This document shows, one piece after another, positions 33,822-41,583 of a stretch of DNA of 64,000 nt. A model generated the notes under the pieces. It was given only the letters and a program-made list of their open reading frames with translations. It searched no databases and was not told the DNA's origin. Origin of the DNA: JBBSBL01 sp046330255 (lineage in GTDB: Bacteria; Actinomycetota; Thermoleophilia; Solirubrobacterales; Solirubrobacteraceae); the NCBI GenBank assembly GCA_046330255.1, contig JAXLTC010000001.1, positions 1,488,001-1,552,000 on the forward strand, written 5' to 3'. How positions within the stretch are numbered: the stretch's first letter is position 1; every line of letters starts with the position of its first letter. The position numbers and the translations under genes are program-made.

Positions 33822-34892
33822 ATGCCCCTCGCGATCATCCCCGTCCTGAAGCAGTTGATCGACGTCTTCGACGCGGTCCTCGTCTTCTTCCACGACAACA
33901 TCGGGCTGAGCTGGGGAATGGCGATCGTCGCGCTGACGATCGCGGTCCGAACGCTGCTGCTGCCGCTGACGCTCAAGCAGGCGAAGTCGATGCAGCGCCT
34001 CGCGCAACTGTCTCCCGAGATCAAGGCGCTGCAGGCTCGCTACAAGGACGACAAGCAGCGGATGAACGAGGAGATGATGAAGTTCTACCGGGAGAACAAG
34101 GTCAATCCCTTGAGCTCCTGCCTCCCGCTCGTCGCGCAGTTCCCGGTCTTCATCTCGCTGTACTACATGCTGAGGACCGACCTCAAGCACGACATTTGCC
34201 CGGGCGTCGGGGCCTACGCGGCCTCGCTGCACAAGTCGCTCTCCAACGTAAGCTGCTCGCAGTTCTACGACGCGCACCCGAAGCTGCCGAACGCCGGGAG
34301 CGAGAGCTTCCTCTTCATCCCGGACCTGACCGCATCGGCGACCGGCGGGGTGCTGGTCGCGCTGATCGTGCTCTACGTCGGCTCGCAGCTCGCCGCGACG
34401 CTGCTGACCCCCGCGGCGGTGGACCGTACGCAGCGCTCGATCATGCTCGCGCTGCCCTTCATCTTCGTGATCTTCATCATCCAGTTCCCGGCGGGCCTGA
34501 TCGTCTACTGGATCACCACCAACCTGTGGACGATCGGCCAGCAGTACTTCGTGCGCCGGACCGTCGGGCCGATCACCCCGGCGGCGGCCGGCGCCGGCGG
34601 CGCGGAGGGGCCGAAGGATTGGAAGGAACGCGTCTTCGGCCGCGCTCCGGAGCCGGGAAGCGGCGGGCTGGCGGAGCGCCTCGGCCTGGCGCCCGCCGGC
34701 GGCGGTGACCGAGGCGGCGCCGCGAAGGGGTCGGCCGCCAAGGGCGACGGAGGCAAGAGCGGGGGGCGCGGCGCCTCGCGCGAGAAGGCCAAGGCCGGCG
34801 CCGGCGCCAAGGAGTCGGGCTCGACGCGGGCGTCCGGCCCGCCGCCGCGGCCGCCGCGCAAGAAGAAGAAGCGCTCCGGGCGGCGGCGGTAG
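33822..34892 (+). CDS. yidC: Membrane protein insertase YidC/Oxa1
   Basis: A 356-residue insertase that places membrane proteins with or without SecYEG. As in Gram-positive homologues there is no large periplasmic domain. Five helices are suggested, with the functional Arg in VALTIAVRTLLLPLTLKQ (about residue 48), the cytoplasmic loop LSPEIKALQARYKDDKQRMN, CLPLVAQFPVFISLYYML and the late PAGLIVYWITTNLWTIGQQY. The last 90 residues are a disordered Gly/Ala/Lys-rich tail ending KKKKRSGRRR, suited to ribosome contact. It follows yidD by 5 bases. Confidence 0.96.
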   Translation: MPLAIIPVLKQLIDVFDAVLVFFHDNIGLSWGMAIVALTIAVRTLLLPLTLKQAKSMQRLAQLSPEIKALQARYKDDKQRMNEEMMKFYRENKVNPLSSCLPLVAQFPVFISLYYMLRTDLKHDICPGVGAYAASLHKSLSNVSCSQFYDAHPKLPNAGSESFLFIPDLTASATGGVLVALIVLYVGSQLAATLLTPAAVDRTQRSIMLALPFIFVIFIIQFPAGLIVYWITTNLWTIGQQYFVRRTVGPITPAAAGAGGAEGPKDWKERVFGRAPEPGSGGLAERLGLAPAGGGDRGGAAKGSAAKGDGGKSGGRGASREKAKAGAGAKESGSTRASGPPPRPPRKKKKRSGRRR

Positions 34893-34981
34893 ATGGCCGC
34901 GGCGGGACGCATGACCGGCCGGGCGAGTGTGCCGGCGGCCGCGTCGGCAGGACGCTCCCCGGGCCGGGGGCGAGTGGCGGC

Positions 34982-35446
34982 GTGAGCGCGCCGCGTGGCC
35001 AGGAGGAGCGCGTGCGCGAGCTCGTCGAGCGCGTCGTCGCCGCGCTGGGAGTGGGCGGCGAGGTTCGCGTCGAGGTCGACGAGGACCGCATCCGCGCGGT
35101 GGTCGCGGGCGACGATCTCGGGCTCCTGATCGGCCACCATGGCCAGACGATCGACGCCATCCAGCACCTGGCCTACCGGGCGGCGTTCCGGCCGGGGGAG
35201 GCACGCCGACGCGTCGAGGTGGACGCGTCGGGCTACCGCGAGCGACGTGCCGCGACGCTGCGCCACGACGCCGATCGCGCGGCGTACGACGCGCTGCGAC
35301 TGGAGCGTCCGGTGACGCTCGAGCCGATGAGCGCCGTCGAGCGCCGCCTGGTTCACGAGCACCTGCGCGAGCGGGGCGACGTGGAGACCTACAGCGAGGG
35401 CGAGGAGCCCGAGCGGCGCCTGGTGATCGCTCCGCCGGAGGGGTAG
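34982..35446 (+). CDS. jag: Jag/KhpB-type RNA-binding protein (KH and R3H domains)
   Basis: A 154-residue protein. The KH domain (about 30-75) shows DLGLLIGHHGQTIDAIQHLA, the GxxG loop of the Jag group, and the R3H domain (about 85-145) shows VDASGYRERRAATLRHDA and RPVTLEPMSAVERRLVHEHL with the R-x(3)-H motif. The Jag_N domain seen in firmicute proteins is absent, as usual in actinobacteria. The GTG at 34982 gives a fitting N-terminus. The gap to yidC is 89 bases. KhpB proteins bind many RNAs and influence elongation and division. Confidence 0.92.
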   Translation: MSAPRGQEERVRELVERVVAALGVGGEVRVEVDEDRIRAVVAGDDLGLLIGHHGQTIDAIQHLAYRAAFRPGEARRRVEVDASGYRERRAATLRHDADRAAYDALRLERPVTLEPMSAVERRLVHEHLRERGDVETYSEGEEPERRLVIAPPEG

Positions 35447-35537
35447 GGGCTCCCGCGCGCCTCCTGCGCCGCCCGCGCGGGTCGCGCGAACCGCGCATCG
35501 AAGGGAGCGCCCGTCTGGGCTCCGGTGGCAACAATCC

Positions 35538-35570
35538 TGGCTAGGGGGTCGTATGCGCCCCCAGGGCAGG
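35538..35570 (+). repeat. 33-base intergenic repeat, copy beyond jag
   Basis: Plus-strand stretch 27/33 identical to the minus-strand stretch at 23453-23485. It begins 92 bases past the jag stop. GCCC-CCA-GGGC here and GCCC-CTT-GGGC in the other copy keep the same 4-base stem while the loop changes. Confidence 0.6.
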
Positions 35571-35644
35571 GGCATGCGGTTGGCCCGCCCCGCCCACCGC
35601 CACGTTCGCCACGGCGGTAGTGGTTCCGGCCGCCGTGAAGCCCC

Positions 35645-35672
35645 GTTGCGCCGTTGCAAACGCCGGCGCAAC
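35645..35672 (+). terminator. Hairpin in the jag-rsmG gap
   Basis: GTTGCGCCG at 35645-35653 and CGGCGCAAC at 35664-35672 are perfect reverse complements around a 10-base loop. It may end the rpmH-jag transcript. No T-run follows. Confidence 0.45.
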
Positions 35673-35756
35673 CGATGACGCGTAGCGCGGCATCGCCCGC
35701 GCCACGGGGCAACCGCGGCACCGCCGGCAGTCGCCGCGCCTGTTTCTCCTCACTTC

Positions 35757-35772
35757 TGTTTCACGTTTTACG
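35757..35772 (+). promoter_or_regulatory. parS-like site upstream of rsmG-parA-parB
   Basis: TGTTTCACGTTTTACG matches the ParB-binding consensus TGTTTCACGTGAAACA at 12 of 16 positions; the left ten bases are perfect and the right half is degenerate. parA and parB are encoded within 1-2.5 kb. Whether ParB nucleates on such a half-conserved site is uncertain. Confidence 0.4.
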
Positions 35773-35784
35773 CTCGGCGTCGCA

Positions 35785-36510
35785 ATGATGTTTGATTTGG
35801 TGACGGAGCGCCGCCTCGACGAGATCGTCGATCGCCACGGCCTCGACCCCTGTGCGCGGGATCGCCTCGGGCGCCTGCTGGCCTTCCTGGCGGAGGATTG
35901 CCGCGCGCCGACGACCGTGCGCGTGCCGGCTGAGGCCGTCGATGTCCACGTGGCGGACAGCCTGACCGGTCTCGAGGTGCCGGCGCTGGCCGGGGCGTCC
36001 ACCGTCGCCGACCTGGGCTCGGGCGCGGGGTTCCCGGGGCTGGCGCTCGCCGTTGCGCGCCCGGAGGCCGAGGTCGCGCTGGTCGAGAGCTCTGCGCAGA
36101 AGTGCGAGTACCTCGTGCGCGCGGCGGCGGCATCGGCCGCTGCGCGCGTCGTGGTCGTGCGCTCGCGCGCGGAGGCCTGGGAGGGGGGCCTCGGCCGCGC
36201 GGACGTCGTCACCGCGCGGGCTCTCGCCCCGTTGCCGGTGCTCGTCGAGTACGCGGCGCCGCTGCTGCGCGTGGGCGGGACGCTGGTCGCGTGGAAGGGG
36301 CGCGTGGAGGAGGGTGAGCGCGCGGCGGCGGCCCGGGCCGCGGACCAACTGGGCCTGGGGGCCGAGGCGTCCCTGGCGGTCGAGCCGTACCCGGGTTCAC
36401 GTTCGCGGCGGCTCTGCGTGTTCACGAAGGCCGCCGCGACGCCGCCCGGCTTCCCGAGGCGCCCGGGCATGGCGAGAAAGCGTCCCCTGGGAGCCCCGGC
36501 CGGCCGGTGA
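35785..36510 (+). CDS. rsmG: 16S rRNA (guanine-N7) methyltransferase
   Basis: GidB/RsmG of 241 residues that methylates G527 of 16S rRNA using S-adenosylmethionine. The binding fold shows DVHVADSLTGLE, the cofactor loop ADLGSGAGFPGLALAVARPE (about 74-93), LVESSAQKCEYL and VVTARALAPLPVLVEYAAPLLR; the KG of VAWKGR is the usual late motif. The ATG at 35785 begins MMFDLVTERRLDEIVDRHGL. It has a T-rich leader and lies upstream of parA, the usual gidB-parAB order. Confidence 0.95.
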   Translation: MMFDLVTERRLDEIVDRHGLDPCARDRLGRLLAFLAEDCRAPTTVRVPAEAVDVHVADSLTGLEVPALAGASTVADLGSGAGFPGLALAVARPEAEVALVESSAQKCEYLVRAAAASAAARVVVVRSRAEAWEGGLGRADVVTARALAPLPVLVEYAAPLLRVGGTLVAWKGRVEEGERAAAARAADQLGLGAEASLAVEPYPGSRSRRLCVFTKAAATPPGFPRRPGMARKRPLGAPAGR

Positions 36511-36588
36511 GGCCCCGGCACGGAGCGCCTTGGCGAAGCGCGCTCCCCGGCGCGTCGCCGTCCCGACCGATCCGACCGGCGCCGACGC

Positions 36589-36594
36589 TAGCTT
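36589..36594 (+). promoter_or_regulatory. -10 element TAGCTT of parA
   Basis: TAGCTT ends 9 bases before the GTG start of parA at 36604, suggesting a leaderless or nearly leaderless message separate from rsmG. Confidence 0.5.
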
Positions 36595-36603
36595 GGCCTC
36601 ACC

Positions 36604-37398
36604 GTGCCGGTCTACGCGATCGCGAACCAGAAGGGCGGCGTCGGCAAGACCACGACTGCCGTCACGCTCGCCGCCTGCCTCGCCGAGGCGGGCGCGTCGA
36701 CGCTACTGATCGACATGGACCCGCAGGCCAACGCGACGGTCGGCCTCGGACTGGCGAAGGACCTGCGGCCCGGTGTCTACGAGGCGCTGGCCGGGTCCGC
36801 GCCGCTGCGGGACGCGATCCGGCCGTGCGCGATCCCGGCGCTGGACGTCGCGCCGGCCTCGCCCGACCTCGCGGGCGCGACGGTCGAGTTGCCGCGGGCG
36901 GCCGGGCCGGAGACCCGCCTGCGCGCCGCGCTGGAGCCGATCCGCGACCGGCACGCGTTCACGCTGGTCGACTGCCCGCCCTCGCTCGGCCCGCTGACCG
37001 TCAACGCGCTGGTCGCCGCCGACGAGGTGATCGTCCCGGTGCAGGCCGAGTACTACGCGCTGGAGGGCCTCGCCGGCCTGCTCGACACGCTGGATCTCGT
37101 GCAGCGGGAGCTGAACCCTCGCCTGACGGTCACCGGCCTGCTGCTGACGATGTCCGACCCGCGAACGCGCCTGGCGCAGGACGTGGAGCGGGAGGTGCGC
37201 TCGCACTTCGGCGCGCTGGTCTTCGACACGGTGATCCCGCGAAACGTGCGCATCGGCGAGGCGCCGAGCCACGGGCAGCCGGTCACCCACCACGATCCCC
37301 ACTGCGCGGGGGCGGAGGCGTACTTCGCACTCGCGCGCGAGGTCGCCGCTCGCCGGGGGGCCGCGCGCGAGCCGGCGGGGGTCGGCGCCGGTGCCTGA
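36604..37398 (+). CDS. parA: Chromosome partitioning ATPase ParA (Soj)
   Basis: A 264-residue deviant-Walker ATPase that moves ParB-parS complexes. ANQKGGVGKTTTAVTLAACL (residues 6-25) is the Walker A with the signature Lys; LLIDMDPQANATVGLGL is Walker A' and FTLVDCPPSLGPLTVNALVA is Walker B. The N-terminal helix-turn-helix of plasmid ParA is absent, so it is the chromosomal type. GTG start. It overlaps parB by 8 bases. Confidence 0.95.
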   Translation: MPVYAIANQKGGVGKTTTAVTLAACLAEAGASTLLIDMDPQANATVGLGLAKDLRPGVYEALAGSAPLRDAIRPCAIPALDVAPASPDLAGATVELPRAAGPETRLRAALEPIRDRHAFTLVDCPPSLGPLTVNALVAADEVIVPVQAEYYALEGLAGLLDTLDLVQRELNPRLTVTGLLLTMSDPRTRLAQDVEREVRSHFGALVFDTVIPRNVRIGEAPSHGQPVTHHDPHCAGAEAYFALAREVAARRGAAREPAGVGAGA

Positions 37399-38266
37399 GC
37401 AGCCGCGCGGCATGGGACGCGGCCTCGCGGCGATCCTCGCCGTCGCGCCGCGCGAGGTTCCCGAGGAGCTGCGTCGCATCCCCGTGGAACTGATAGACCG
37501 GAATCCGGACCAACCGCGACGCCGCTTCGACGAGGATGCGCTCGCCGCGTTGGCCGACTCGGTCCGGGAGCGCGGGGTCGTCCAGCCCGTGCTCGTTCGC
37601 CCGCTGCCGGGCGGCCGCTTCCAGCTCGTCGCCGGCGAGCGGCGCTGGCGCGCCGCCGCGATCGCCGGGCACGCGGAGGTCCCGGCGATCGTCCGCCACC
37701 ACGACGACGCGACCTCGCTCGAGGTGGCGCTGGTCGAGAACGTCGCGCGCCAGGACCTCAACCCGGTCGAGGAGGCGCGGGCGTGCGCCGCGCTCGTCGA
37801 GGAGCTCTCGCTCACCAAGGGCGAGGTCGGCCGGCGGATCGGTCGCAGCCGGGTCGCCGTCTCCAACCTGATCCGGCTGCTCGACCTGCCGGACGAAGCG
37901 CTGGGGCTGCTCGAGTCGGGTCGCCTGAGCGAGGGACACGGCCGCGCGCTGCTGATGGCGCCCGATCACGGCGACCGGCGCACGCTGGCCCGCGCCGCGG
38001 CCGAGGGCCGCTGGTCGGTGCGCACGACCGAGGCCCGTGCGCGCGAGTCGGCGGGCGGTGAGATCCGGGTGCGCCGCCGGACACGGCCGGCCGACCCGGA
38101 CCGCGAGGCCGCGCTGCTCGCCGTCGCCGAGCGCCTCGGCGCCGCGCTGGGCGCGGACGTCCGCATCGCCGACCGCGGCGAGGGCTGCCGCGCCGAGATC
38201 GACTTCGCCTCGGTCGAGGAGGCGATGGCCGCCGCCGACCGCCTCGCCGACCGGGGCGTGGCGTAG
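37391..38266 (+). CDS. parB: Chromosome partitioning protein ParB (Spo0J)
   Basis: A 291-residue CTP-dependent DNA clamp. N-terminal ParA-contacting MGRGLAAIL; ParB/Srx CTPase domain (about 32-120) with NPDQPRRRFDEDALAALADS, GGRFQLVAGERRWRAAAIAG and VENVARQDLNPVEEA; helix-turn-helix (about 140-180) with EVGRRIGRSRVAVSNLIRLLD; and a C-terminal dimer domain. The GTG at 37391 lies inside parA, so translation is coupled. A parS-like site lies at 35757. Confidence 0.95.
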   Translation: MPEQPRGMGRGLAAILAVAPREVPEELRRIPVELIDRNPDQPRRRFDEDALAALADSVRERGVVQPVLVRPLPGGRFQLVAGERRWRAAAIAGHAEVPAIVRHHDDATSLEVALVENVARQDLNPVEEARACAALVEELSLTKGEVGRRIGRSRVAVSNLIRLLDLPDEALGLLESGRLSEGHGRALLMAPDHGDRRTLARAAAEGRWSVRTTEARARESAGGEIRVRRRTRPADPDREAALLAVAERLGAALGADVRIADRGEGCRAEIDFASVEEAMAAADRLADRGVA

Positions 38267-38293
38267 CCGTCCCGTCCCGGGCGGCGCCGCGCC

Positions 38294-38593
38294 TCAGCCT
38301 CGCTCGAAGGAGGCCACGACCTCGCCGGTGACCCGCTCGGGAGCCCCGGCCGCGTACGGGACGACGTTCTCGCGCATCCAGGCGTTGCCGACCTCCACGC
38401 GTGTGCGCTCGAGCGCCTCCGGGCTGTCGGCCAGCAGCACGACGACAAGCTCGTGTTCGCCGGCTGAGACCAGGTGCATGGCGCGCAGGCCCTCGATCGC
38501 CTCCACGCGAGGTATCACCTCGCGCGCCGCCGAGGCGAAGACTTCGTCCGGTATGGGCCGCGCGAGGCGGATGCGGTTGACGACGGCATGCAC
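38294..38593 (-). CDS. Small dimeric alpha/beta-barrel (ABM-like) protein
   Basis: A 99-residue protein with the length and strand pattern of ferredoxin-like dimeric alpha/beta-barrel proteins (antibiotic biosynthesis monooxygenase or similar): VVNRIRLARPIPDEVFASAA, AIEGLRAMHLVSAGEHELVVVLL, ALERTRVEVGNAWMRENV. No catalytic residues can be named. It is convergent with parB (27 bases apart) and divergent from the tRNA-Ile gene. Confidence 0.6.
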   Translation of the reverse strand: MHAVVNRIRLARPIPDEVFASAAREVIPRVEAIEGLRAMHLVSAGEHELVVVLLADSPEALERTRVEVGNAWMRENVVPYAAGAPERVTGEVVASFERG

Positions 38594-38629
38594 GGGCGCG
38601 AGCCTACACCGCCGCGTTCGCGTGCCCCC

Positions 38630-38635
38630 GCTACC
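38630..38635 (+). promoter_or_regulatory. -10 element TACCAT of tRNA-Ile
   Basis: TACCAT lies 40 bases before the mature tRNA 5' end, leaving a short precursor for RNase P. No good -35 match is seen. Confidence 0.4.
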
Positions 38636-38675
38636 ATCCGCGCGAGCGGCGCCGGCTCGATCCGTCCGCCGCCCA

Positions 38676-38749
<74 letters not shown>

Positions 38750-38770
38750 TCCGGCAACGTGATCCGGCGC

Positions 38771-39262
38771 CTACGGAGCGGGCGGGAGCGCGATCTCCCG
38801 GCGCGGGACGGGAGAGGACTGGACGATCGACGTGGTCGTCTGGCCGTGCGCGGCGAAACGGTCGATCACCTCCTCCAGGTGCTCCACGTCGCGGACGTGC
38901 GCCGTCATGACGTAGCAGTCGTCGCCCGTCACCCGGTGACACTCGACGACCTCGGGGGTCTCCCTGGCGACCTCGCCCACATGATGCAGCTGGCGGGGTG
39001 AGGGGCGGACCCGGATGACCGCGCTCAGGGCGAGGCCGAGCGCCCTGGGGTTCAGCTCGGCGCGGTAGCCGGCGACGACGCCGTCCCGCCGGAGACGCTG
39101 GAGGCGCTCCGCGACCGCCGGGGAGGACAGGCCCACGCGGCGTCCGAGCTCCGCGAGGCTCAGGCGCGCGTCGCGCTGCAGCTCGGCAAGCAGTCGCAGG
39201 TTCGTGTCATCCAGTGGGGCACCGTCGGCAGAATCGCGCTGTTGGCTACTGATCCGAGGCAT
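38771..39262 (-). CDS. Lrp/AsnC-family transcriptional regulator
   Basis: A 163-residue regulator. The N-terminal winged helix (about 14-75) reads LDDTNLRLLAELQRDARLS then LAELGRRVGLSSPAVAERLQRL, and the C-terminal RAM/AsnC effector domain (about 80-155) ends with CHRVTGDDCYVMTAHVRDVE and LEEVIDRFAAHGQTTTSIV, the standard pattern. ATG at 39262 with TATCTT 7 bases before it points to a leaderless message. It is divergent from an EamA-type exporter, the usual arrangement for control of amino-acid export by an Lrp-type regulator. Confidence 0.93.
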   Translation of the reverse strand: MPRISSQQRDSADGAPLDDTNLRLLAELQRDARLSLAELGRRVGLSSPAVAERLQRLRRDGVVAGYRAELNPRALGLALSAVIRVRPSPRQLHHVGEVARETPEVVECHRVTGDDCYVMTAHVRDVEHLEEVIDRFAAHGQTTTSIVQSSPVPRREIALPPAP

Positions 39263-39269
39263 TACGAGC

Positions 39270-39275
39270 AAGATA
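39270..39275 (-). promoter_or_regulatory. -10 element TATCTT of the Lrp regulator
   Basis: TATCTT on the minus strand ends 7 bases before the ATG at 39262, a leaderless layout. The 108-base space to the exporter gene would hold the regulator's operators. Confidence 0.55.
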
Positions 39276-39370
39276 CCAACGTTTCCCCATGTACGAGTCT
39301 TTGGGGGTGCGCCAATCTTCATTTCGTGCATGACGTCTCCGGAAGGGTGCCCACGGGATCGCGACGGCTC

Positions 39371-40345
39371 ATGCGCGCCCCGTCCCCGGCCGTCCAGCCC
39401 TCGCCGCAGCTGTACTTCGTCCTGAGCGCGGTGTTCCACTACCTCGGGCCGTCGTTCGCGGTCCTGCTGTTCGCGCGAATGCCGGTGCTCGGCGTGGCCT
39501 GGCTGCGGATCGCGACCGCCGCGGTGATCTTCGCGCTGTGGCGCCGCCCGTGGCGGGCGGTCGCGGCGCTCGACCCGGCGGGCAGGCGCCTGCTGCTCGG
39601 ATGGGGCGCGGTGCTGGCCCTGATGAACGCGTGCTTCTACCTCGCGATCGCCCGCCTGCCGCTCGGCACCGTCGCAGCGATCGAGTTCCTCCCCGTGATC
39701 GCCCTGGGGGCGCTGGGCGCCCGCTCCCCCCGCAACGCGACTGCCCTGGCGCTCGCGGTCGCCGGCGTCTACCTGCTGGCCGACGTCCGGTTCGCGGGCG
39801 ACCCGGCCGGTGTCGCCCTCGCGGTCGCCAACGCCCTGCTGTTCGCCGCGTACATCGTCCTCGCCGATCGCGTCGCCAAGCACCCCGCGATCGCCGGCAT
39901 CGACGGCCTCGCCGGCGCGATGCTCATCGCCCTGGTGGTCATCACGCCGATCGGCGGCCCGCAGGCGCGCGCCGCGCTCCTCGATCCGGCCGCGCTGCTC
40001 GCCGGCATCGGGGTCGGCATCGCCTCGTCGGTCATCCCCTACGTCGCGGACCAGCTGGCGATGGCCCGGCTGCCGCGCGCGACCTACGCGCTGATGGTGT
40101 CGCTGCTCCCCGCCACCGCGACCGTCGTCGGTGTCCTCGTGCTCTCGCAGATGCCGAGCGGGACCGAGATCGTGGGGGTCGCGCTGGTGGTCGGCGGCGT
40201 CGCGCTGCACCGGCCGTCCACACGCCCGAACGCGAGGCCCGGCGCCGCTGCAGGCGCGCGCGTTACCGAGCGGCCAGCCCGGCCGCGGCCAGCGCCTCCT
40301 CCCTGTTGCGGAACGCCTGCTCGCGCACCACCCGCTCACCCTTGA
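39371..40345 (+). CDS. EamA/DMT-family transporter (RhtA-like)
   Basis: A 324-residue inner-membrane exporter with about ten helices arranged as two EamA repeats. Landmarks are LSAVFHYLGPSFAVLLFARM, LNMACFYLAI-like ALMNACFYLAIARLPLGTVA (about 83-102), AIEFLPVIALGAL, and in the second half IPYVADQLAMARLPRATYALM and SLLPATATVVGVLVLSQ, closest to RhtA threonine/homoserine exporters. ATG at 39371 is chosen; an in-frame GTG upstream is possible. The last 30 residues are Pro/Arg-rich and are read from DNA that also codes the NTF2-like gene on the other strand, an 83-base convergent overlap. Confidence 0.88.
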   Translation: MRAPSPAVQPSPQLYFVLSAVFHYLGPSFAVLLFARMPVLGVAWLRIATAAVIFALWRRPWRAVAALDPAGRRLLLGWGAVLALMNACFYLAIARLPLGTVAAIEFLPVIALGALGARSPRNATALALAVAGVYLLADVRFAGDPAGVALAVANALLFAAYIVLADRVAKHPAIAGIDGLAGAMLIALVVITPIGGPQARAALLDPAALLAGIGVGIASSVIPYVADQLAMARLPRATYALMVSLLPATATVVGVLVLSQMPSGTEIVGVALVVGGVALHRPSTRPNARPGAAAGARVTERPARPRPAPPPCCGTPARAPPAHP

Positions 40346-40652
40346 ACGTGAACACGAGCGCGAACGGCTCGTCCACGGCGATCCCGCTGGTCGGGCCCGA
40401 GCCGACCGCGCGGGCGATCGCGATCACCTTGTCCCCCGCGTCGATCAGCTCGATCGGAAGAACGTCGTAGCCGGCCAGCGTCCTCTGGTTCTCCGCGTAG
40501 ATCAGGCGGATGGACTCGTTGCCGTGGTGGGTCCCGAGGAGCAGCGTCTCGAACACCGCATCCGGGTCGTAGAACTCCACCAGCGCGTCGATGTCGCCGC
40601 GGTTGTGCGCCGCGAAGCCCGCCTCGACGCGCTCCACGTTGGTCGATGGCAT
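40263..40652 (-). CDS. NTF2/SnoaL-like protein
   Basis: A 129-residue single-domain NTF2-like protein: NVERVEAGFAAHNRGDIDAL and EFYDPDAVFETLLLGTHHG open the fold and RVVREQAFRNREEALAAAGL closes it. It follows the methyltransferase gene by 6 bases on the same strand, so both are one unit. The substrate is unknown. It overlaps the 3' end of the EamA gene on the opposite strand. Confidence 0.8.
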   Translation of the reverse strand: MPSTNVERVEAGFAAHNRGDIDALVEFYDPDAVFETLLLGTHHGNESIRLIYAENQRTLAGYDVLPIELIDAGDKVIAIARAVGSGPTSGIAVDEPFALVFTFKGERVVREQAFRNREEALAAAGLAAR

Positions 40653-40658
40653 CCTCCG

Positions 40659-41468
40659 TCAGCGCCGGACCGTGACCAGGAGGTATGTCGCGGGGATCGA
40701 CGTCTCGCCGTTGGCGCCCTCGTTCTTCTCCTCGAAGAGCTCCAGCATCTCGGCCTGCAGGTCGTCCTCGCGGCCGTCCGCCGCGGCCGCGGCGTAGGCG
40801 TTCATCGTCGGCCCGTAGTAGCCGCTGAAGAGGGCGAGCAGCTCCGCCGGCGTCCCCTGGTGGTCGAACCTCCAGGTCTCCCGGTTGAACGAGATCCCGT
40901 CCCTCGCCGCGCCGGCGCTCGTGAACCGCTCCGTCACCTCGTCCTCGGCGCCCCACGTCATCGGGCTCACGAAGCCCTCGGGCGGCGGCGGCGAGTAGGC
41001 GGCGCTGATCTTCAGGATCTGCGCCACGAGGGTCGGATCGCCGGGGATCCAGTTGCCCATCACGACCCGTCCGCCGGGACGGGTCACCCGGACCATCTCC
41101 TTCGCCACGTCGAAGGGCCGGGGCGCGAACATCGCCCCGAAGATGCTCATCACGACGTCGAAGCGCTCGTCCTCTAACTCGCCCAGGTCCGAGGCGTCGC
41201 CCTCCTGGAAGCTGAGGTTCGTCAGGCCGAGCCGCCGCACGCGCTCGTTGCCCGCGGCCACGAGGTTGCTCGCGATGTCGACCCCGAGCACGTCCGCCCC
41301 GCGCTGTGCCGACGGCACCGCCGTGGTCCCGTCGCCGCAGCCGAGGTCCAGGACGCTGAGCCCGGGCGTGATGCCGAGCTCCCCGACCAGCGCCTCGCCG
41401 CTGTCGCGCATCGTCTCCGCGATGCGCGTGAAGTCACCCTTCTCCCACAGGGCCTTGTTCGCGTTCAT
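40659..41468 (-). CDS. Class I SAM-dependent methyltransferase
   Basis: A 269-residue methyltransferase of the UbiE/type-11 kind. Motif I is VLDLGCGDGTTAVPSAQRG (about 39-57); VLGVDIASNLVAAG follows, and DVVMSIFGAMFAPRPFDVAKEM and RVTRPGGRVVMGNW are the later motifs. The ATG at 41468 follows an AGAGGGGGG stretch at some distance. Substrate unknown; the tightly linked NTF2-like gene suggests a shared small-molecule role (inference). Confidence 0.9.
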   Translation of the reverse strand: MNANKALWEKGDFTRIAETMRDSGEALVGELGITPGLSVLDLGCGDGTTAVPSAQRGADVLGVDIASNLVAAGNERVRRLGLTNLSFQEGDASDLGELEDERFDVVMSIFGAMFAPRPFDVAKEMVRVTRPGGRVVMGNWIPGDPTLVAQILKISAAYSPPPPEGFVSPMTWGAEDEVTERFTSAGAARDGISFNRETWRFDHQGTPAELLALFSGYYGPTMNAYAAAAADGREDDLQAEMLELFEEKNEGANGETSIPATYLLVTVRR

Positions 41469-41583
41469 CGACCTGTCCCCCCTCTTGAAAGGCCGCGGCG
41501 CGCTCGCGGCGGCCGGTTGCCGATCGCGAGTGCCAACTGTACTCCGATGGCACGGGGGCGGCCTCTGCGGCGCGCGCCTCGCC

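Larger units (their letters stand above)
35447..35784. other. 338-base jag-rsmG gap with several signals and no gene
   Basis: The longest gene-free stretch of the window. It contains the 33-base repeat (35538-35570), a perfect 9-base inverted repeat (35645-35672) and, just before rsmG, a T-rich stretch with a parS-like sequence (35757-35772). No convincing coding frame or RNA gene is seen. Confidence 0.6.
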
